NCBI GenBank assembly: GCA_033961575.1
Contig: CM066727.1
Span: forward strand, 86,674,501 to 86,738,500
Length of the DNA: 64,000 nucleotides
Direction of reading: 5' to 3'
Source of the DNA: Aselliscus stoliczkanus
Taxonomy: Eukaryota > Chordata > Mammalia > Chiroptera > Hipposideridae
Shown: positions 45,681 to 57,078 of the stretch, one piece after another
Layout: every line of letters starts with the position of its first letter
Position numbering within the stretch: the first letter of the stretch is position 1
Position numbers and translations under genes: made by a program
Notes under the pieces: generated by a model
Told to the model about the DNA's origin: nothing
Databases searched by the model: none
Seen by the model: the letters and a program-made list of their open reading frames with translations, nothing else

Positions 45681-47321
45681 AGGAAGATCCAAGATGGTGG
45701 AGTAGATAAACAATGTGCCTGCTTCCTTCCATGAATACATTAAAATTACAACCAAATTTTAGAAAATTGACCTGGAGAACCATCTAAAATCTGGCTGAAC
45801 AGAAGTTTTATAACTAAGGATATAAATAAGTCACGTTGATACTGGTAGGAAGAGTGAAGATGCAAAATGGGCTGGTCCCAAACTTCTGTGTGGTGGTTGA
45901 GAGCCAGGAGGAATATTTCAGCTATGGAGGTTCCCCCAGAGGAGCAAGGAAGCCGAGCTCTACACTGGCTCCCCAGCCCAGAGTACTGTGGCTGGGAAGA
46001 GGAGTTACCACAACATCTGACTATAAAAAACAGTGCAAATTCCAACCATTTGTGTGGGACAGAAAGTGGTGGGAAATCTAGGCATCTGATTAAAGGGACT
46101 ATGCACAAACTCTCTGACTCCCAGGTACTCACCTTGGACTCCTGTGGAGGAACAGTAACTCTGGGGTGTCGGACACATACAGGGGAGGCGAGGTGGGGTG
46201 GGGGCAGACTGAATTGCCTAATTTGGGAAGAGTGCTGGACATCAGACAGCATTTTTCCTGTGAGAAGATGCTCCTCCCATGCAGCCCACAGGCTGATGAC
46301 AACTTTCCTGTGTTTAGCCCTCACCCTACATTTACAGCCAAGTCTGAACCTGATTGGCCTTTTGAGCTCCGTAGCTCCACCCTACTGACTCACTGGGGCC
46401 CTGCCCAACACCAGAGGTACTTTCTCAAAGAGCAGCCAGCCCCACCCACATTGGAAAATTATCAAACTAACAAACCTCAGGTGGGTAGTGACTGGCCTCA
46501 GTGTGCTCTGAGACTTTTGCTGAGTAGCCTCAGGCTCAGTACTAGCACCAAACCAGAATTTACATGAACCTGGTGACCACAACTCTTCCTACTCTAGAGA
46601 CTCCCTGAGACTCTGCCTCACCCAATTTGCATACCTCATGAGGCTTTATCAGTGGCTGAAACTTAAGGGAGCTGCCAGGTAACAGCAGGCCTCAGGGTGT
46701 CCTGGCATTTTGCAGAACTGCTCCAGGCCTGGTACTGGTGGCAGATATTCTCAGCTCACAATGTGGCTTCTTCCACACACCTCCAGGGTCAGCACAGGCA
46801 GCAAACAACTGCAGATTACTTTGTAGCTCTTACCAGGTAGTCCTCAGCCAGCGACAGGCAGCAGGTGACCTGGGCCCCCACTGAAGCCCACCTCAAGAAG
46901 CCCCAGAGCCAACATACTTGGAGGTTGTCTTCAGACCACAGCAGAGCACTGTCCAGTTAGCCCCACAAGTGGCACTCCCAAAGAGTGGTCTCAACAGGCA
47001 CCAGAACCCCCTGGGGCAAATCCCACTCAATGGGGTAGCCCCCACACACAGCACACTATGAGTTGTGGATGTGGCCAAACCCCACAGCTAATCAGCCTGA
47101 GGGTCAATCCCACCCACTTATGTGCCAACAGCTACCAAGGCTCAACTATAACAGGAGGGCACACGCAACCCACACCAGGGACACCCGTGGTACACCCAGT
47201 GCAGGTGACCAGGGAGACTGTGCCACTGGGCCCCATAGGGGCACTGGCAACATAAGGCCACCTGGCCTAGTATGGGCAGCATAATAGATTTACCCAATAC
47301 ATAGAAAGAGAGGTTGCCAAA
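45681..47321 (+). promoter_or_regulatory. L1 5'UTR (ancient promoter region)
   Basis: This 1.6-kb part is markedly richer in G and C than its surroundings. The core aagatggtgg near its start resembles the YY1-binding motif known at the 5' end of mammalian L1s, and that position is the expected one. It contains repeated phrases such as 'aggcagcaaacaactgcag' and 'gacaggcagcaggtgacct'. Long overlapping open frames on both strands (up to 192 codons, 45746-46324 minus) are by-products of base composition. CpG sites are largely lost, as expected in an old copy. Promoter activity today is unknown. Confidence 0.7.
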
Positions 47322-48200
47322 ATGGGGGGAAAAAAGAAACACATCCCAAATGAAAAAAAAAACAAAAAACAGGAGAAATCTCCACAAAAAGAACTAAATA
47401 AAATGGAGGCAAGCAACCTACCAGATACAGAGTCCAAAACAATGGTTGTAAGCATGCTCAAGGAACTTAGTGAAAACTTCAACAAAGAGACAGCAAGCAA
47501 AAAATGGTTGAGTTAGGAGTGAAGAATACAATAACTGAAATGAAGAATGTACTAGAAGTAATCACCAGCAGACTAAATGAAGCAGAAGATTGAATCAGTG
47601 ATTTGGAAGACAAAGTAACAGAAAACACCCAATTGGAATGATGAAAAGAAAACAGAATTCAAAAAAAATGAGGATAGTTTAAGAGACCTCTGGCAACATC
47701 AAGCACAACATTAGCATCATAGAGGTACTAGAAGAAGAAGAGAGAAAGCAAGGGATTGAGAACTTATTTGAAGATATAATAACTGAAAACTTCCCTAGCC
47801 TGGCAAAAGAAATAGACATCCAAGTCCAGGAAGAGCAGAGAGTCCCAAACAGGATGAACCCAAAAAGACCCACACCAAGACATATCATAATTCAAATGAC
47901 AAAGGTAAAAGACAAGACAGAATCCTAAAAGCAGCAAGAGAAAGACAAGTTGTAACTTATAAGGGAGCTCCCATAATATTGTTAGTTGATTTCTCAACAA
48001 AAACTTTGCAGGCCAGAAGGGATTGTCACAAAATATTCAATGTAATGAAAAGCAAGGACCTACAAACAAGGTTACTCTATCCAGTCAAACTATCATTTAC
48101 AATTGAAGGACAGATAAAGAGCTTCCCAGACATGAAAAAGCTAAAGGAGTTGATCATCACTAAATGGGTATTACAAGGAATGTTGGAAGGACTTCTTTAA
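47322..48200 (+). pseudogene. L1 ORF1 remnant
   Basis: ORF1 starts at ATG 47322 (MGGKKKHIPNEKKNKKQEKS) and is open for 64 codons, then broken by stops and frameshifts. The middle (47540-47890) gives coiled-coil-like and RNA-binding-domain phrases, including 'aagacccacaccaagacat' that is shared with the first L1. The C-terminal part is open at 47979-48200, with LVDFSTKTLQARRD and YPVKLSFTIEGQIKSFPD, typical of the end of L1 ORF1. The encoded family is the trimeric nucleic-acid chaperone of L1. Confidence 0.85.
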
Positions 48201-48234
48201 AATGGAAAAAAACAGATCAAAATTATGAATAATA

Positions 48235-48850
48235 AAATGGCAATAGCTACATATCTATCAACAATTACTGTAAATGTAAATGGATTACGTGCTCTGCTCA
48301 AAAGACATAGAAAGGCTGAATAGATAAGAAAACAAAACCCTTACATATGCTGCCTACAAGAAACTCACTTCAGATTGAAAGACACACACAGAAGGAAAGT
48401 AAAGGGATGGAAAAAGATATTTCATGAAAATGGAAATGAAAAACCAGACGAACAAAAAAAGCTGGGTAGCAATACTTATACCAGATAAAATGAACTTTAA
48501 AACAAAGGCTATAACAAGAGACAAAGAAGGACCCAGTAATCCCACAGGGTATTTATCTGAAGAAACCCAAATGCCTCTTCGAGGGGACATGTACATCCAT
48601 ATGTTCATTGAAGCATTATTTACAATGGCCAAGAAGTGGAGGCAGCTTGGCTGTCTGTCAATGGATGAATGAATAAAGTGCAGGTGGTACATATATGCAA
48701 TGGAATATTACTTGGCCATGGAAGGGAATGGGTTCTTGTCAACTGTGGCATGGATGGACCTGGAGGATTGTGCTGAGTGGAGTATGTCATACAGAGAAAG
48801 ACAAATGCAATGAGATTTCACTTATATGTGGAATCATAAGAACAAAATAA
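48235..48850 (+). pseudogene. L1 ORF2 remnant, endonuclease fused to C-terminus
   Basis: The frame starts near 48240 with MAIATYLSTITVNVNGLRAL, the usual L1 endonuclease N-terminus, and includes CCLQETHF with the catalytic-type glutamate. After AITRDKEG (about 48508-48530) it jumps to the ORF2 C-terminal block that begins 'acccagtaatcccac' (DPAIP-type) and continues to the 'WYIYAMEYYLAM' region (48687-48720). The 82-codon frame 48424-48672 spans the junction. The three bases GAC at 48530-48532 could belong to either side, which suggests a microhomology deletion. The remaining endonuclease, the RT domain and the linker are gone. Confidence 0.88.
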
Positions 48851-48950
48851 ACAAGCAAAAGAGAAACAAACTGATAGATACAGAGAACATTTTGATGGTT
48901 GACAGATGGGAGGGGTGTTGGAGATGAGTGAAAACGGGGAAGGGATTAAG

Positions 48951-49690
48951 AAGTACAAATTGGTGTCACATAGTAATCATGGGGATGTAGGTTATAGCAT
49001 AAGGAATATAGTCAATAATATTATAATAACTATGTATGGTGTCATATTGGTACTAGATTTATTGGAGTGATAGGTGGCAGGAATTTGGAGGCAGGGTGAA
49101 AAAAGATGAAGGGGTTAAAAAGTACAAATTGGTTGTTATACAGTAGTCATGGGGACATAGGGTATTTCATAAGGAATATCATCAATAATATTGTAATAAC
49201 TATGATGGTGTCAGATGGGTATTTGATTTGTTGAGGTGGTAGATGAGAGAGGTGGGGGGCAGGGTATAAAAGGTGAGGAGAGTAAGAAGTACAAACTGAT
49301 AGTTACAAAATAGTCATGGGGATGTAAAGTAAAACACAGGGAATATAGTCAGAAATATGGTAATAACTATGTTTAGTGCCAGGTGAGTACAAGACTAGTC
49401 AGGGGGATCATTTCTTAAATTACACAAATGCCTAACCACTATGCTGTACACCTGAAATTAATATAAAATAATATTGAATGTCAACTGTAATTGAAAAATT
49501 TAAAAGTGGGGTGGGAGTGAAGGGAAATAAGAGGTTCAAATTTCCAGGTATAAAACAAATAAGTCATGGGAATGTAATGTACAGCATAGGGAATATAGTC
49601 AATAATATTGCCATAGCATGGTACAATGGTAATCACTTTTTTATGTATATAAATGTTGAATAACTATGGTGTACACCTGAAACTAATGTA
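48951..49690 (+). repeat. Tandem repeat units in L1 3'UTR
   Basis: A unit beginning agtacaaattgg or similar, with 'atagtcatggggatgta', 'gggaatatagtcaataatat' and 'taactatgtatggtgtc', starts near 48951, 49121, 49288 and 49532 (the last diverged). Spacing is about 170, 167 and 244 bp. The same unit is found twice at 5692-6122 and once at 55110-55332, so it is a family feature and not a local accident. Confidence 0.9.
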
Positions 49691-49810
49691 ATTTTGTATG
49701 TTAGCTATATTTTAATTAAAATCTTTTTAAAAACTAAAATAAAATAAATTGGAAAAAATAAAGTCAGGGAAGAAGAGAGAAAAAAAGAGAGGAAAAAAAG
49801 TTTTACATTG

Positions 49811-50545
49811 GTTAAACAATAACAACAGGTTAAAAATTTTTGCCCTATATGTTAATAAATTCCTAAGAGTTGAAATAGGGTATATAGACCCAGTTCTCAC
49901 ACTATCATAAAGCCATACCAGAAATTAGTAATAGATGTTAAAACAAAACAAAACCCTCTGGTTGCTTGAACATTAAAATTATTAACTCATTATTGAGTTA
50001 AAGAGATAATCAAACTACAATTATAGCTTCTTTGAAAATGTAAACATTATGTTTCAAAACCTATATAGAATGTGATCAAAACAGTGCTCAGGGCACAATC
50101 ACAACCTCAGGCATTTCCATTATTAAATGACAATTAAAAATAGGAATTACATTCACTTATTAGGAAATTTTTAGAAATTCAGCCAAAGAAAAAGGGAATT
50201 TTAGCAATAAACGTAAGAAACAAGTGAAAGCAAGAAATTAAAAATGTTACAATTGATACATCTAAGAGTTGAATCTTTGTGAGTTATAAACAAGCAAATA
50301 AAAAAGGCAATGGCTGAGACAAATCGCTGGCAGTTACAATGTAAAAAGGAGAAAAAACACAAAATTGATAAAATTTGTGTAATAATAAGTAGTAATGCAA
50401 TAATAATGAGTAGTAATGAAGAAGTGGTTGTAATCACAGACCCAAAGGAGATCATAGCCTTATAGGAGAATCTTCCCACTAAGGGCAGGGAATAAAACTT
50501 GATATCAGGAAAGAAGTCAATGTATGAATCAAAATCTTTAAAAAT
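49811..50545. other. Unassigned AT-rich sequence
   Basis: Nothing recognised; 50380-50425 has a short duplicated 'aataatgagtagtaatg'-like phrase. Confidence 0.45.
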
Positions 50546-50549
50546 GTGC

Positions 50550-50835
50550 CAACTCTTTGACCCAGAAATTGTATTTAGTCATAGAATTTGATAAATTATT
50601 GTTTAGAACTGACCTCTAAACTGTTATAGAGGTGAAATAAGCCTTTAATGAAGACTCTATTGTTGCATTATCTGTCAGAGCAAAACATTAGAAATTTCAT
50701 AAATGGTCAACAATAAGAAACTGTTAAATAAAATAGGGTATATTTATTCAGTGCAACACCATGTAACCAGTAAAAAGTTGTAGAATATTTGACATTTATT
50801 TCACTTGGGAATGTGAAAAAAGGCAAGCTTCAAAA
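50550..50835 (+). mobile_element. Old L1 ORF2 C-terminal fragment
   Basis: 'actctttgacccagaaattg', 'gttgcattatctgtcagagc', 'aaatggtcaacaataagaaa' and 'gcaacaccatgtaaccagta' follow the order of a degraded L1 ORF2 end. It is older than the other L1s here; no frame is open. Confidence 0.72.
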
Positions 50836-51140
50836 AGTCAGTCCAGGCTCTTTGGGTACATTATGTGATTTAATTAATCTATGTCAAGTCATCAACGGAG
50901 AAAGTATTCAATGTATGTTAGGTTTGCCTTCACACACAGGGTTATTTTGAGAGCTAGTTGTATGTAAAGTGGCTGCCCCAAGCCTAGTATATGATTGTTG
51001 TCCCTCAGATGTTAGACTCTGTTCCTCTATCTCCAGTCTGTGTTTAGGAGACCTAAGGTTTTACTCTAGCACACATGGCATTTTTGTACTAAGATACAGT
51101 GAATTGAATTGTGGTTTCTGATGTGGTGAGAAAATGACAA

Positions 51141-51145
<5 letters not shown>
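50836..51145. other. Unassigned sequence
   Basis: Nothing recognised. Confidence 0.45.

Positions 51146-51183
<38 letters not shown>
51146..51183 (+). repeat. (TG)n microsatellite
   Basis: About 19 TG units. Confidence 0.97.
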
Positions 51184-51184
<1 letters not shown>

Positions 51185-53755
51185 TGTATGTGGGTGTTAA
51201 CCTCTTACCTATTGCTTTCTCTATACATGTGTTGGGCACTGAATGTCTTGCTGATTATCAGAAAAGAGTAGCTACATGAAAACTAGAGATCATTCTAGGT
51301 TCTGGACAATATTTCTTAGTTAGTCTGGCCATGAGCCAAGCTCTCCCTGGTTCAGCAGTATGCATATGTCCTGTCTAGATCTACAGTATGTTTTCAGAAA
51401 AAGAAACCCTGGGACATCCTGCTGAGTTATTAGTGTTATAAAAGACAAAACTTCCTTTATTATTGTTTGCATTAAACTTGGTGTAGTTAATAACAGCTTT
51501 TATAAAATTCTCTATGTATAAAGTCCTCAAATATTAGAGTTGATTTTAATTTTTATCATGTGGTATGTTGAGTTGTAATTGGACTTTGTCTTGCTGGGAA
51601 GAAGAGTTTTACTGGAGTATTCAAAATAGGAGTTTGCTCTCGACACTTTCTTTTGTCTTGGCATGGTCTGGTTAACACAGCCGTATTGTGTGGGTCTAGG
51701 AGAAGTTTCAATAGGAAGCTCTGGCAAGTCTTTGCAGGGTAACTTAGCATTAATGACCATTATTTATTCCTGAATTAGCCCTGCATACAATACCTTCTTT
51801 GGAAAGTGCGATGCAATAGCATTTCTAGGTTTCCTTCCCCCTACAATTGTAATTTTTTAAAATTATCATTGCAAGAACCTGTGGGAACAAGTCCTTCAGG
51901 TGCATTGTTCATTATGAGGCCTATTGGGTAGGATTTCTTTTTCCTCCTACCCTTCAGTATTCTGATAATCCCAAGAACTATTTGGATCTATTTCAATCTT
52001 TCAATTATCCTTGTATTTTGTGTCTATGGGGTATATTTTTATTCCTAATTCATCTACTGTTACCTCATCCCAACATCAGGCAAGACACAGCTGTTGCTCT
52101 CTAAGGGGCGTTTGGGGTCATTCTGTGTTTGTTTTTGTTTTTGTTTTGTTTTGGTAGCACATATACAGGATTATTTCCTCTCTCAGAATTGAGAAATCAT
52201 GTGGTATCAATCCATTAAATTAGGACATTCTCAGGGACCTGACTTATGAATATACAATAAGGTCAGCCTTCAGGGCCCTGAGCAAATGTGACCTCTTTAT
52301 AGAGTGAGGACTTCTGTGGTGTGAGAAGCAGAGCTCTAAAGATGCCCCAAAGGTTTCCTGGTCACCTAAATAATCTTACCAAAAAACACTTTAATGAGTT
52401 AAGAGTAAATAGATTAGACCCATATGGATTCAATTTCCCTTCCAGTACACATGACTTGTTAAAATCCAGGGGAAAGAGCTTAGGGCAAAACGTGTTTTTG
52501 GTTTAGAAAAACCCAAACATTGGAAAATAACAACTGGAACATTTGTCTAGCCCCAAATACCACTGGGTCAGCTTATCCCTCACTGTCAGTTTACAGCTTG
52601 TTCCAGGAAAGCAGAACATGCCTCATCTATTCTTGTCTTATGTGATAAAAATGCTCTTAAAATAAGAGGACCTCTTTGAAAAAAATCATTGAGGAAAAAC
52701 TTATCAAGCCTTCCAAATGGTTTTTAACACACTAGGGTATCTTTTGCTCCATTCAATAAAACTCTGATATCTCCTCTCTAATAACGAGGCTCACTTTTGG
52801 TTCCACCTTGGGTCTTTGTATTTGCTTACTTTGTATGATTGGTGAGTAGTTGCAGCTTCTTGAGAAAAACTAACAGCAAAAATAAATTATTTTAAAATAT
52901 GCATAGCTTTTCAGAGACTCTACAAGCACTGACAATAAAAGTAGTTTGAAATGCAACATAAAATTGTTCAAACTCCTTGAAATCCTGTAGGACCTCTAAT
53001 CTCACCCCATTACCCAGCAGTGCCTTCTGAATTCTTGTTCAGGGAGGGCAAGTGCAATGGGTCACCCTATCCTTTTGTTAAAGTGATATATAAGAGGGGC
53101 CAGTGATTGTGTAACAAGTGAGGACAGTGGGTGTTTAAGACTTGTCTGCCAAACAGAGAGGGAATTCCATTATATCCAACACAGTGTGTGTGGGTACGTT
53201 GTATGGTGTGTGTGTATGTGTGCAAGTGAGTATATGTGTGCATGTGTGACTGTATGTTTGGTGATGGTGGTACAGACTTGTCCGTAATACCCAAATCACC
53301 AAACAGGAGCTCTGAGTGGGAAAAATGTGACTAATCGGTAAACTGAGTCAACTTGTTGCTGATAGGCTCTGTCATAACTGCTTATATTTGGCATTGTGCA
53401 TTTTCAGCTAATTGTTAGGAAAATTTATATCTACTTGCATTGATTATTTTTTATGGTTTTACAAATGTGAAGGGATTCCAGTGTTGCAATTTAAGATACA
53501 AACAAAATAAAAGGGTGTACCTTTCTAATGGAAATTCTACAAAATTGAATAAGCAGTTGTCTCCATTAACGTGTTGATAGAGTCAGCATTGTCACAGGTA
53601 AATAAAATCGGTTGATGATCCAAACTATATATTAGTCAATAATATAAAATCCTCATTTACTAAATCATTTTATCAGGAATGCTCACCAGGAAGGTCATAA
53701 TGACAGTGACAATTTTCAACTTCTACTAAGTACAATGTGTTTTACCACAAGTATT
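51184..53755. other. 2.6-kb unassigned block with a degenerate TG region
   Basis: It contains a GTTTT-rich run (about 52128-52152) and TG-rich imperfect sequence at 53183-53255. No exon or repeat family is recognised. Confidence 0.45.
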
Positions 53756-53759
53756 ATTC

Positions 53760-53928
53760 ATCTTCACCAAAATGCTTACATTTAAGTCCTTAACCCCATT
53801 GTTTGGATGAGAAAACTGAGAATCAGAATCTATAAATGACGTTACCAAGGTCTCACAGTTTTAAGTAACATAGATAATATTTGAATCCAGATCTTGGTAA
53901 TTATAAATCCACTCTGCTGTCTTTCCAA
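53760..53928 (-). repeat. MIR SINE fragment
   Basis: 'ttggatgagaaaactgagaa', 'gttaccaaggtctcacag' and 'tgaatccagatcttggtaa' are antisense MIR landmarks. Confidence 0.85.
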
Positions 53929-54084
53929 GTCCCCCCTCAGCCCTTTTGTTAATGAGATCAGGAAAAATGGCATAATTATGATAGTGGTAATAACAGTAAA
54001 ATAACAACTAACAGCTTTTGAGATGTTATGATATGAGAAGCAATATTTTTATTTCCTTATGAAACAGGCTTCATAGCAACCACA

Positions 54085-54340
54085 TTCATTGAATGCTTGT
54101 AATATGACAGATTATCTTTTAACCTTTAATGCATTTAATGTTTTAAATGCTTTACATGCGACAGCTACTTTGATTCTCATGTGACAGAAATATTGTCCCT
54201 ATGACTTAGAAAAGAAAACTAACTTGTTAACTTTCACAAAGCCACCCAGCTAGTAAGTGGCAGAGCCAGGATTCAAAGGCAGGGAGTACGAGTAGATCCA
54301 GAATCTCAGGCTTATAACCTCTGTATTTTATTGTCTTAGA
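54085..54340 (-). repeat. MIR SINE, nearly full length
   Basis: The element runs from 'cattgaatgcttgtaatatg' to 'cacccagctagtaagtggca', 'gagccaggattcaaaggcag' and 'ataacctctgtattttattg'. The core is well preserved for this family. Confidence 0.9.
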
Positions 54341-55105
54341 TAAGTTGCTGGAGAAGAAAGAAGCCAAAGCCTAAAAATTTGGTTAAGTTGAAATTTCAAG
54401 AAGAAGAAATATTGGCAAAAACGAGCGCCTTCCTCTGAATTGAGTGATATAAAAAGGATTGGAGGTGAGAGGTTTGAGGTTGTACAAACTCACTTCAGAT
54501 GGTTTAGACGTTTTTACAGAATATAGGGGGACAAGTCTTTGATCTGAATGATAAGGTGAGGTTAGAACGGGGGACTTGCAAATCATGGAAAATGAATGAA
54601 ACAATCCTCACAGCAGAAGCCAAAAGGAATTCTCAAAAAATTAACAGAGTTGCAGTAGACTCACTTTTTTAGGCCAGATGAATTTGAGGAGGAGAAAATC
54701 ATTCTCACAAGGTCAGGGCCAAGAGCTGCTTTCCAGTCTCAGAGGAAAATCTGTGTGGAGCCGCCTGTCCCATCTCCCCTTATCACAGACATGAGGTTTC
54801 TGAAGCAGCTGCCAGGGGTAGAATGGGTAGAAGTTCTGATTCTGGAGGCAGTGAGGTAGAATGGCCTGTTGCGAGGTGGGATGCATGGATGCCATCTTCA
54901 TGTTGGGCCCAACTGAGGTGGTCATCTGCAGAACGAAATGTGTCACTGTCACCTACACGAAGGGAACAGAGAAAGTCCTCCTGACAGAAACGTCCCAAAG
55001 ATTCATTATTTCAATGTTGCCATTTCTCCTAATTTCAATAGAAATTAGTCTGTAGAGCAGCTGGGATCTCTACTTTTTTTAGAATGGCTCTAATTAAATA
55101 AAACT
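54341..55105. other. Unassigned sequence
   Basis: Nothing recognised. Frames open on both strands near 54713-55055 (up to 79 codons) show no domain. Confidence 0.45.
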
Positions 55106-55109
55106 TCTA

Positions 55110-55332
55110 ATTATAAAATAAATAATTCACAGGGATATAATATACAACACAGGGAATATAGTCAATAATACCATAATAACTCTGTATAGTAACAGATGGT
55201 TACTAGACCTATAGTGGTGATCGCTTTGTAAGGCACATAAATGTTGAATAACTATGTTTTACACCTGAAACCAATAATATTATATACCAACTATAAATAA
55301 ATACATAAATACATAAATACATAAATAAATAT
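55110..55332 (+). mobile_element. L1 3' end, single 3'UTR unit, with (TAAATACA)-type tail
   Basis: 'cacagggaatatagtcaata', 'actctgtatagtaacagatg', 'aaatgttgaataactatgt' and 'tacacctgaaaccaataat' are the L1 3'UTR unit and terminus seen elsewhere in the window. The tail is a run of aaatacat repeats (about 55294-55332). Confidence 0.88.
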
Positions 55333-55456
55333 CAGATTGAATCTGTGTCCCTATCCTCGGAAAAGTCATCAGAAATTCCATGTTACTTACCTTTGGTTGT
55401 CCAATTTGCCATATATATAACACTTCAATCCTAACTTTAGGGGAATAGGACTTGAG

Positions 55457-55457
<1 letters not shown>

Positions 55458-55528
<71 letters not shown>

Positions 55529-55555
55529 TATCATCTCTATCTCTATCTCTATCTC
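55458..55555 (+). repeat. (CT)n then (CTAT)/(CTATCT)n compound microsatellite
   Basis: About 58 bp of pure CT followed by about 40 bp of CTAT and CTATCT variants. It encodes the S-L repeat of an open frame at 55452-55661, an artefact. Confidence 0.97.
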
Positions 55556-55669
55556 CCTTCCTCCCTCTCACTTTCTCTGTATACTAATAATTCCAAGAAG
55601 TTTCATTTGTTCACCTGCTATCAGGAGCTATAGATTATGCAGGGAAATTTCTAAAATTTAATTTGTGTG

Positions 55670-56190
55670 CCTGTTTCAGTCAGAGAGACTCCCACTGCAA
55701 CAAACAGATGACCTGCACAGGCTGCTGAAACACTGGGAAACGCATTGAACACACAACTGGAAATATAGAAAAGTGGGCTTCAGAGTCACTTTAACCCACT
55801 GGCTCCAAGTCTGTTTCCCCACTGTTCCCCAGGCTGTGCCCCTATGTGTTGGCTTCATCCAGGCAGCTTCCCCTGTGGCAGCAGAAATAGTTACAGTAGT
55901 TTCTGACTTCACATCTACATGCTGCAATGTCCAGGGGAAGAGAAAATAATTGTTTCTCCCAGTGGCTCAGTCATAAGAGAGAAAATTTCTTGACCAGACA
56001 CTCTCATCGCACTGCCTCTTGTATCTAATTGACCCAAATAATTTTGGTTCAGGGAACTCCATGTATTGGTCAACTTAGTCCTGGCATTTCAATCAACCAA
56101 TGACAGGAAGCATGGGGTTGTCCCGAGACAAACCAGTTCTGTTCCTGGTTCTGAGGTTGGGCAGCTTTTCTAAGGAGTTTCCTTAGGCAG
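55670..56190. other. Possible old interspersed repeat, not assigned
   Basis: 'cagtcagagagactcccac' and 'cttcatccaggcagcttccc' feel repeat-like but I cannot name a family. Confidence 0.35.
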
Positions 56191-56765
56191 CCGAAAGGGG
56201 TGAAATGGATGTGGAGCAGGTTATGCCCTGAGTGTCACAGGAGAGAGAGGGGACAAATGAAGAGGAGCATGCAGTTTAGCAGCTTCCTAGACAGCTGAAT
56301 TCTGTGAGTGGCAGAAAGGAATGATGAGTTCTACATTGTAATGCCTCTGAAGGGATCTCCGTGGAGCACAGCTGCCTTGCTTTGAGCAGCAAGCAAGGGT
56401 CCTGCTCCAAGCAGTGGCTGAAAGAGTTGCTTAGGGATGTGATGCTCACAGTGCTCCTGTTATGGTACTTTAATGGGATTTTTCTTTTCTTTTTTTCTTT
56501 TTTTTAAGTTCCTGAGGAGTTGTTTTTACAGTCCTGTGTGTTCTGACAGCTGTCACTAGAGGGCTCATGAGGACACCTTTCAGAGCTGCCCTCTAGAGGT
56601 GGAGTCCAGAAAGGTGGTGCTAAGCCGTCTTGCGGTTCAGAGCCTTGGGAGCTGATTGGAGGGCAAGTGGTCACAGGACACCGTGCAGGTGCAGCCACAG
56701 GGATGGAAAAGCTGGTTGAGCTCCTAAGACAATGTATGAGTCACTCACGAGAATGACACTTGGAG
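56191..56765. other. Unassigned, locally GC-richer
   Basis: Relatively GC-rich between 56520 and 56710. A 64-codon minus frame (56504-56698) shows no domain. No CpG cluster or splice-flanked exon can be supported. Confidence 0.4.
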
Positions 56766-56771
56766 CAGTTG

Positions 56772-57078
56772 TGGCTGTGCGGTCCAATATGTAGGCACGA
56801 GCCACATGTGGTTACTGAGCGCTTGAAATTGGGCTAGTTCAAAAGGAAATGTGCTCAACGTGCAAAATACAAACTGGATCTCAAAGGCTTAGGATGAAGA
56901 CAAGAATATAAAATATCTCAATATTTTTATATTATCGGTTGAATTGATAATATTTTGAATATATTGGGAAATAAGATTAAATTAATAGCACTTATTTCTT
57001 ATTATTTATTTAAAAGAAATTTAAAATTGCAACTGTTTGTGGCTCCCATGATAAACCTATTGGATATGCTGTGCTAAG
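56772..57078 (-). mobile_element. MER5-like hAT DNA transposon remnant
   Basis: The left end 'gctgtgcggtccaatatgta' and the right end 'ctattggatatgctgtgct' are imperfect terminal inverted repeats of the CAGnGCTGTCCAATA type. Inside are 'gagccacatgtggttactga', 'gcgcttgaaattgggctag' and 'taaatttaaaa'-like AT-rich sequence. These match the non-autonomous hAT-Charlie family MER5. It carries no transposase and moved, if at all, with enzymes from autonomous Charlie elements; long inactive. Confidence 0.88.

Larger units (their letters stand above)
45664..49810 (+). mobile_element. L1 LINE with both ends and a large internal deletion
   Basis: Direct repeats ending tgttacattg (45664-45680) and ttttacattg (49793-49810) appear to flank a 4.1-kb L1. 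Order: 5' end with aagatggtgg (45691-45700), GC-rich 5'UTR (to about 47320), ORF1 remnant (47322-48200), start of ORF2 with the endonuclease motif CCLQETHF (48348-48371), then an abrupt switch at about 48530 from endonuclease sequence to the ORF2 C-terminus, and a 3'UTR of repeated units. Full-length L1s are usually about 6 kb or more; the rest of the endonuclease and the whole RT are missing. Stops and frameshifts show that it is old and inactive. Confidence 0.92.

Noticed and set aside
45746..46388. Overlapping 192-, 173- and 133-codon frames as genes
   Set aside because: They lie in the GC-rich L1 5'UTR, open on both strands at once, with no domain.
48424..48672. 82-codon frame as a small novel gene
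   Set aside because: It is the fusion of L1 endonuclease and ORF2 C-terminal sequence across the internal deletion.
52140..52175. Possible U6 snRNA pseudogene ('tagcacatatacagg')
   Set aside because: Only about a dozen bases resemble the U6 5' region, and the downstream part does not match.
55452..55661. S-L repeat protein followed by an S-I repeat
   Set aside because: Direct translation of the (CT)n/(CTAT)n microsatellite.
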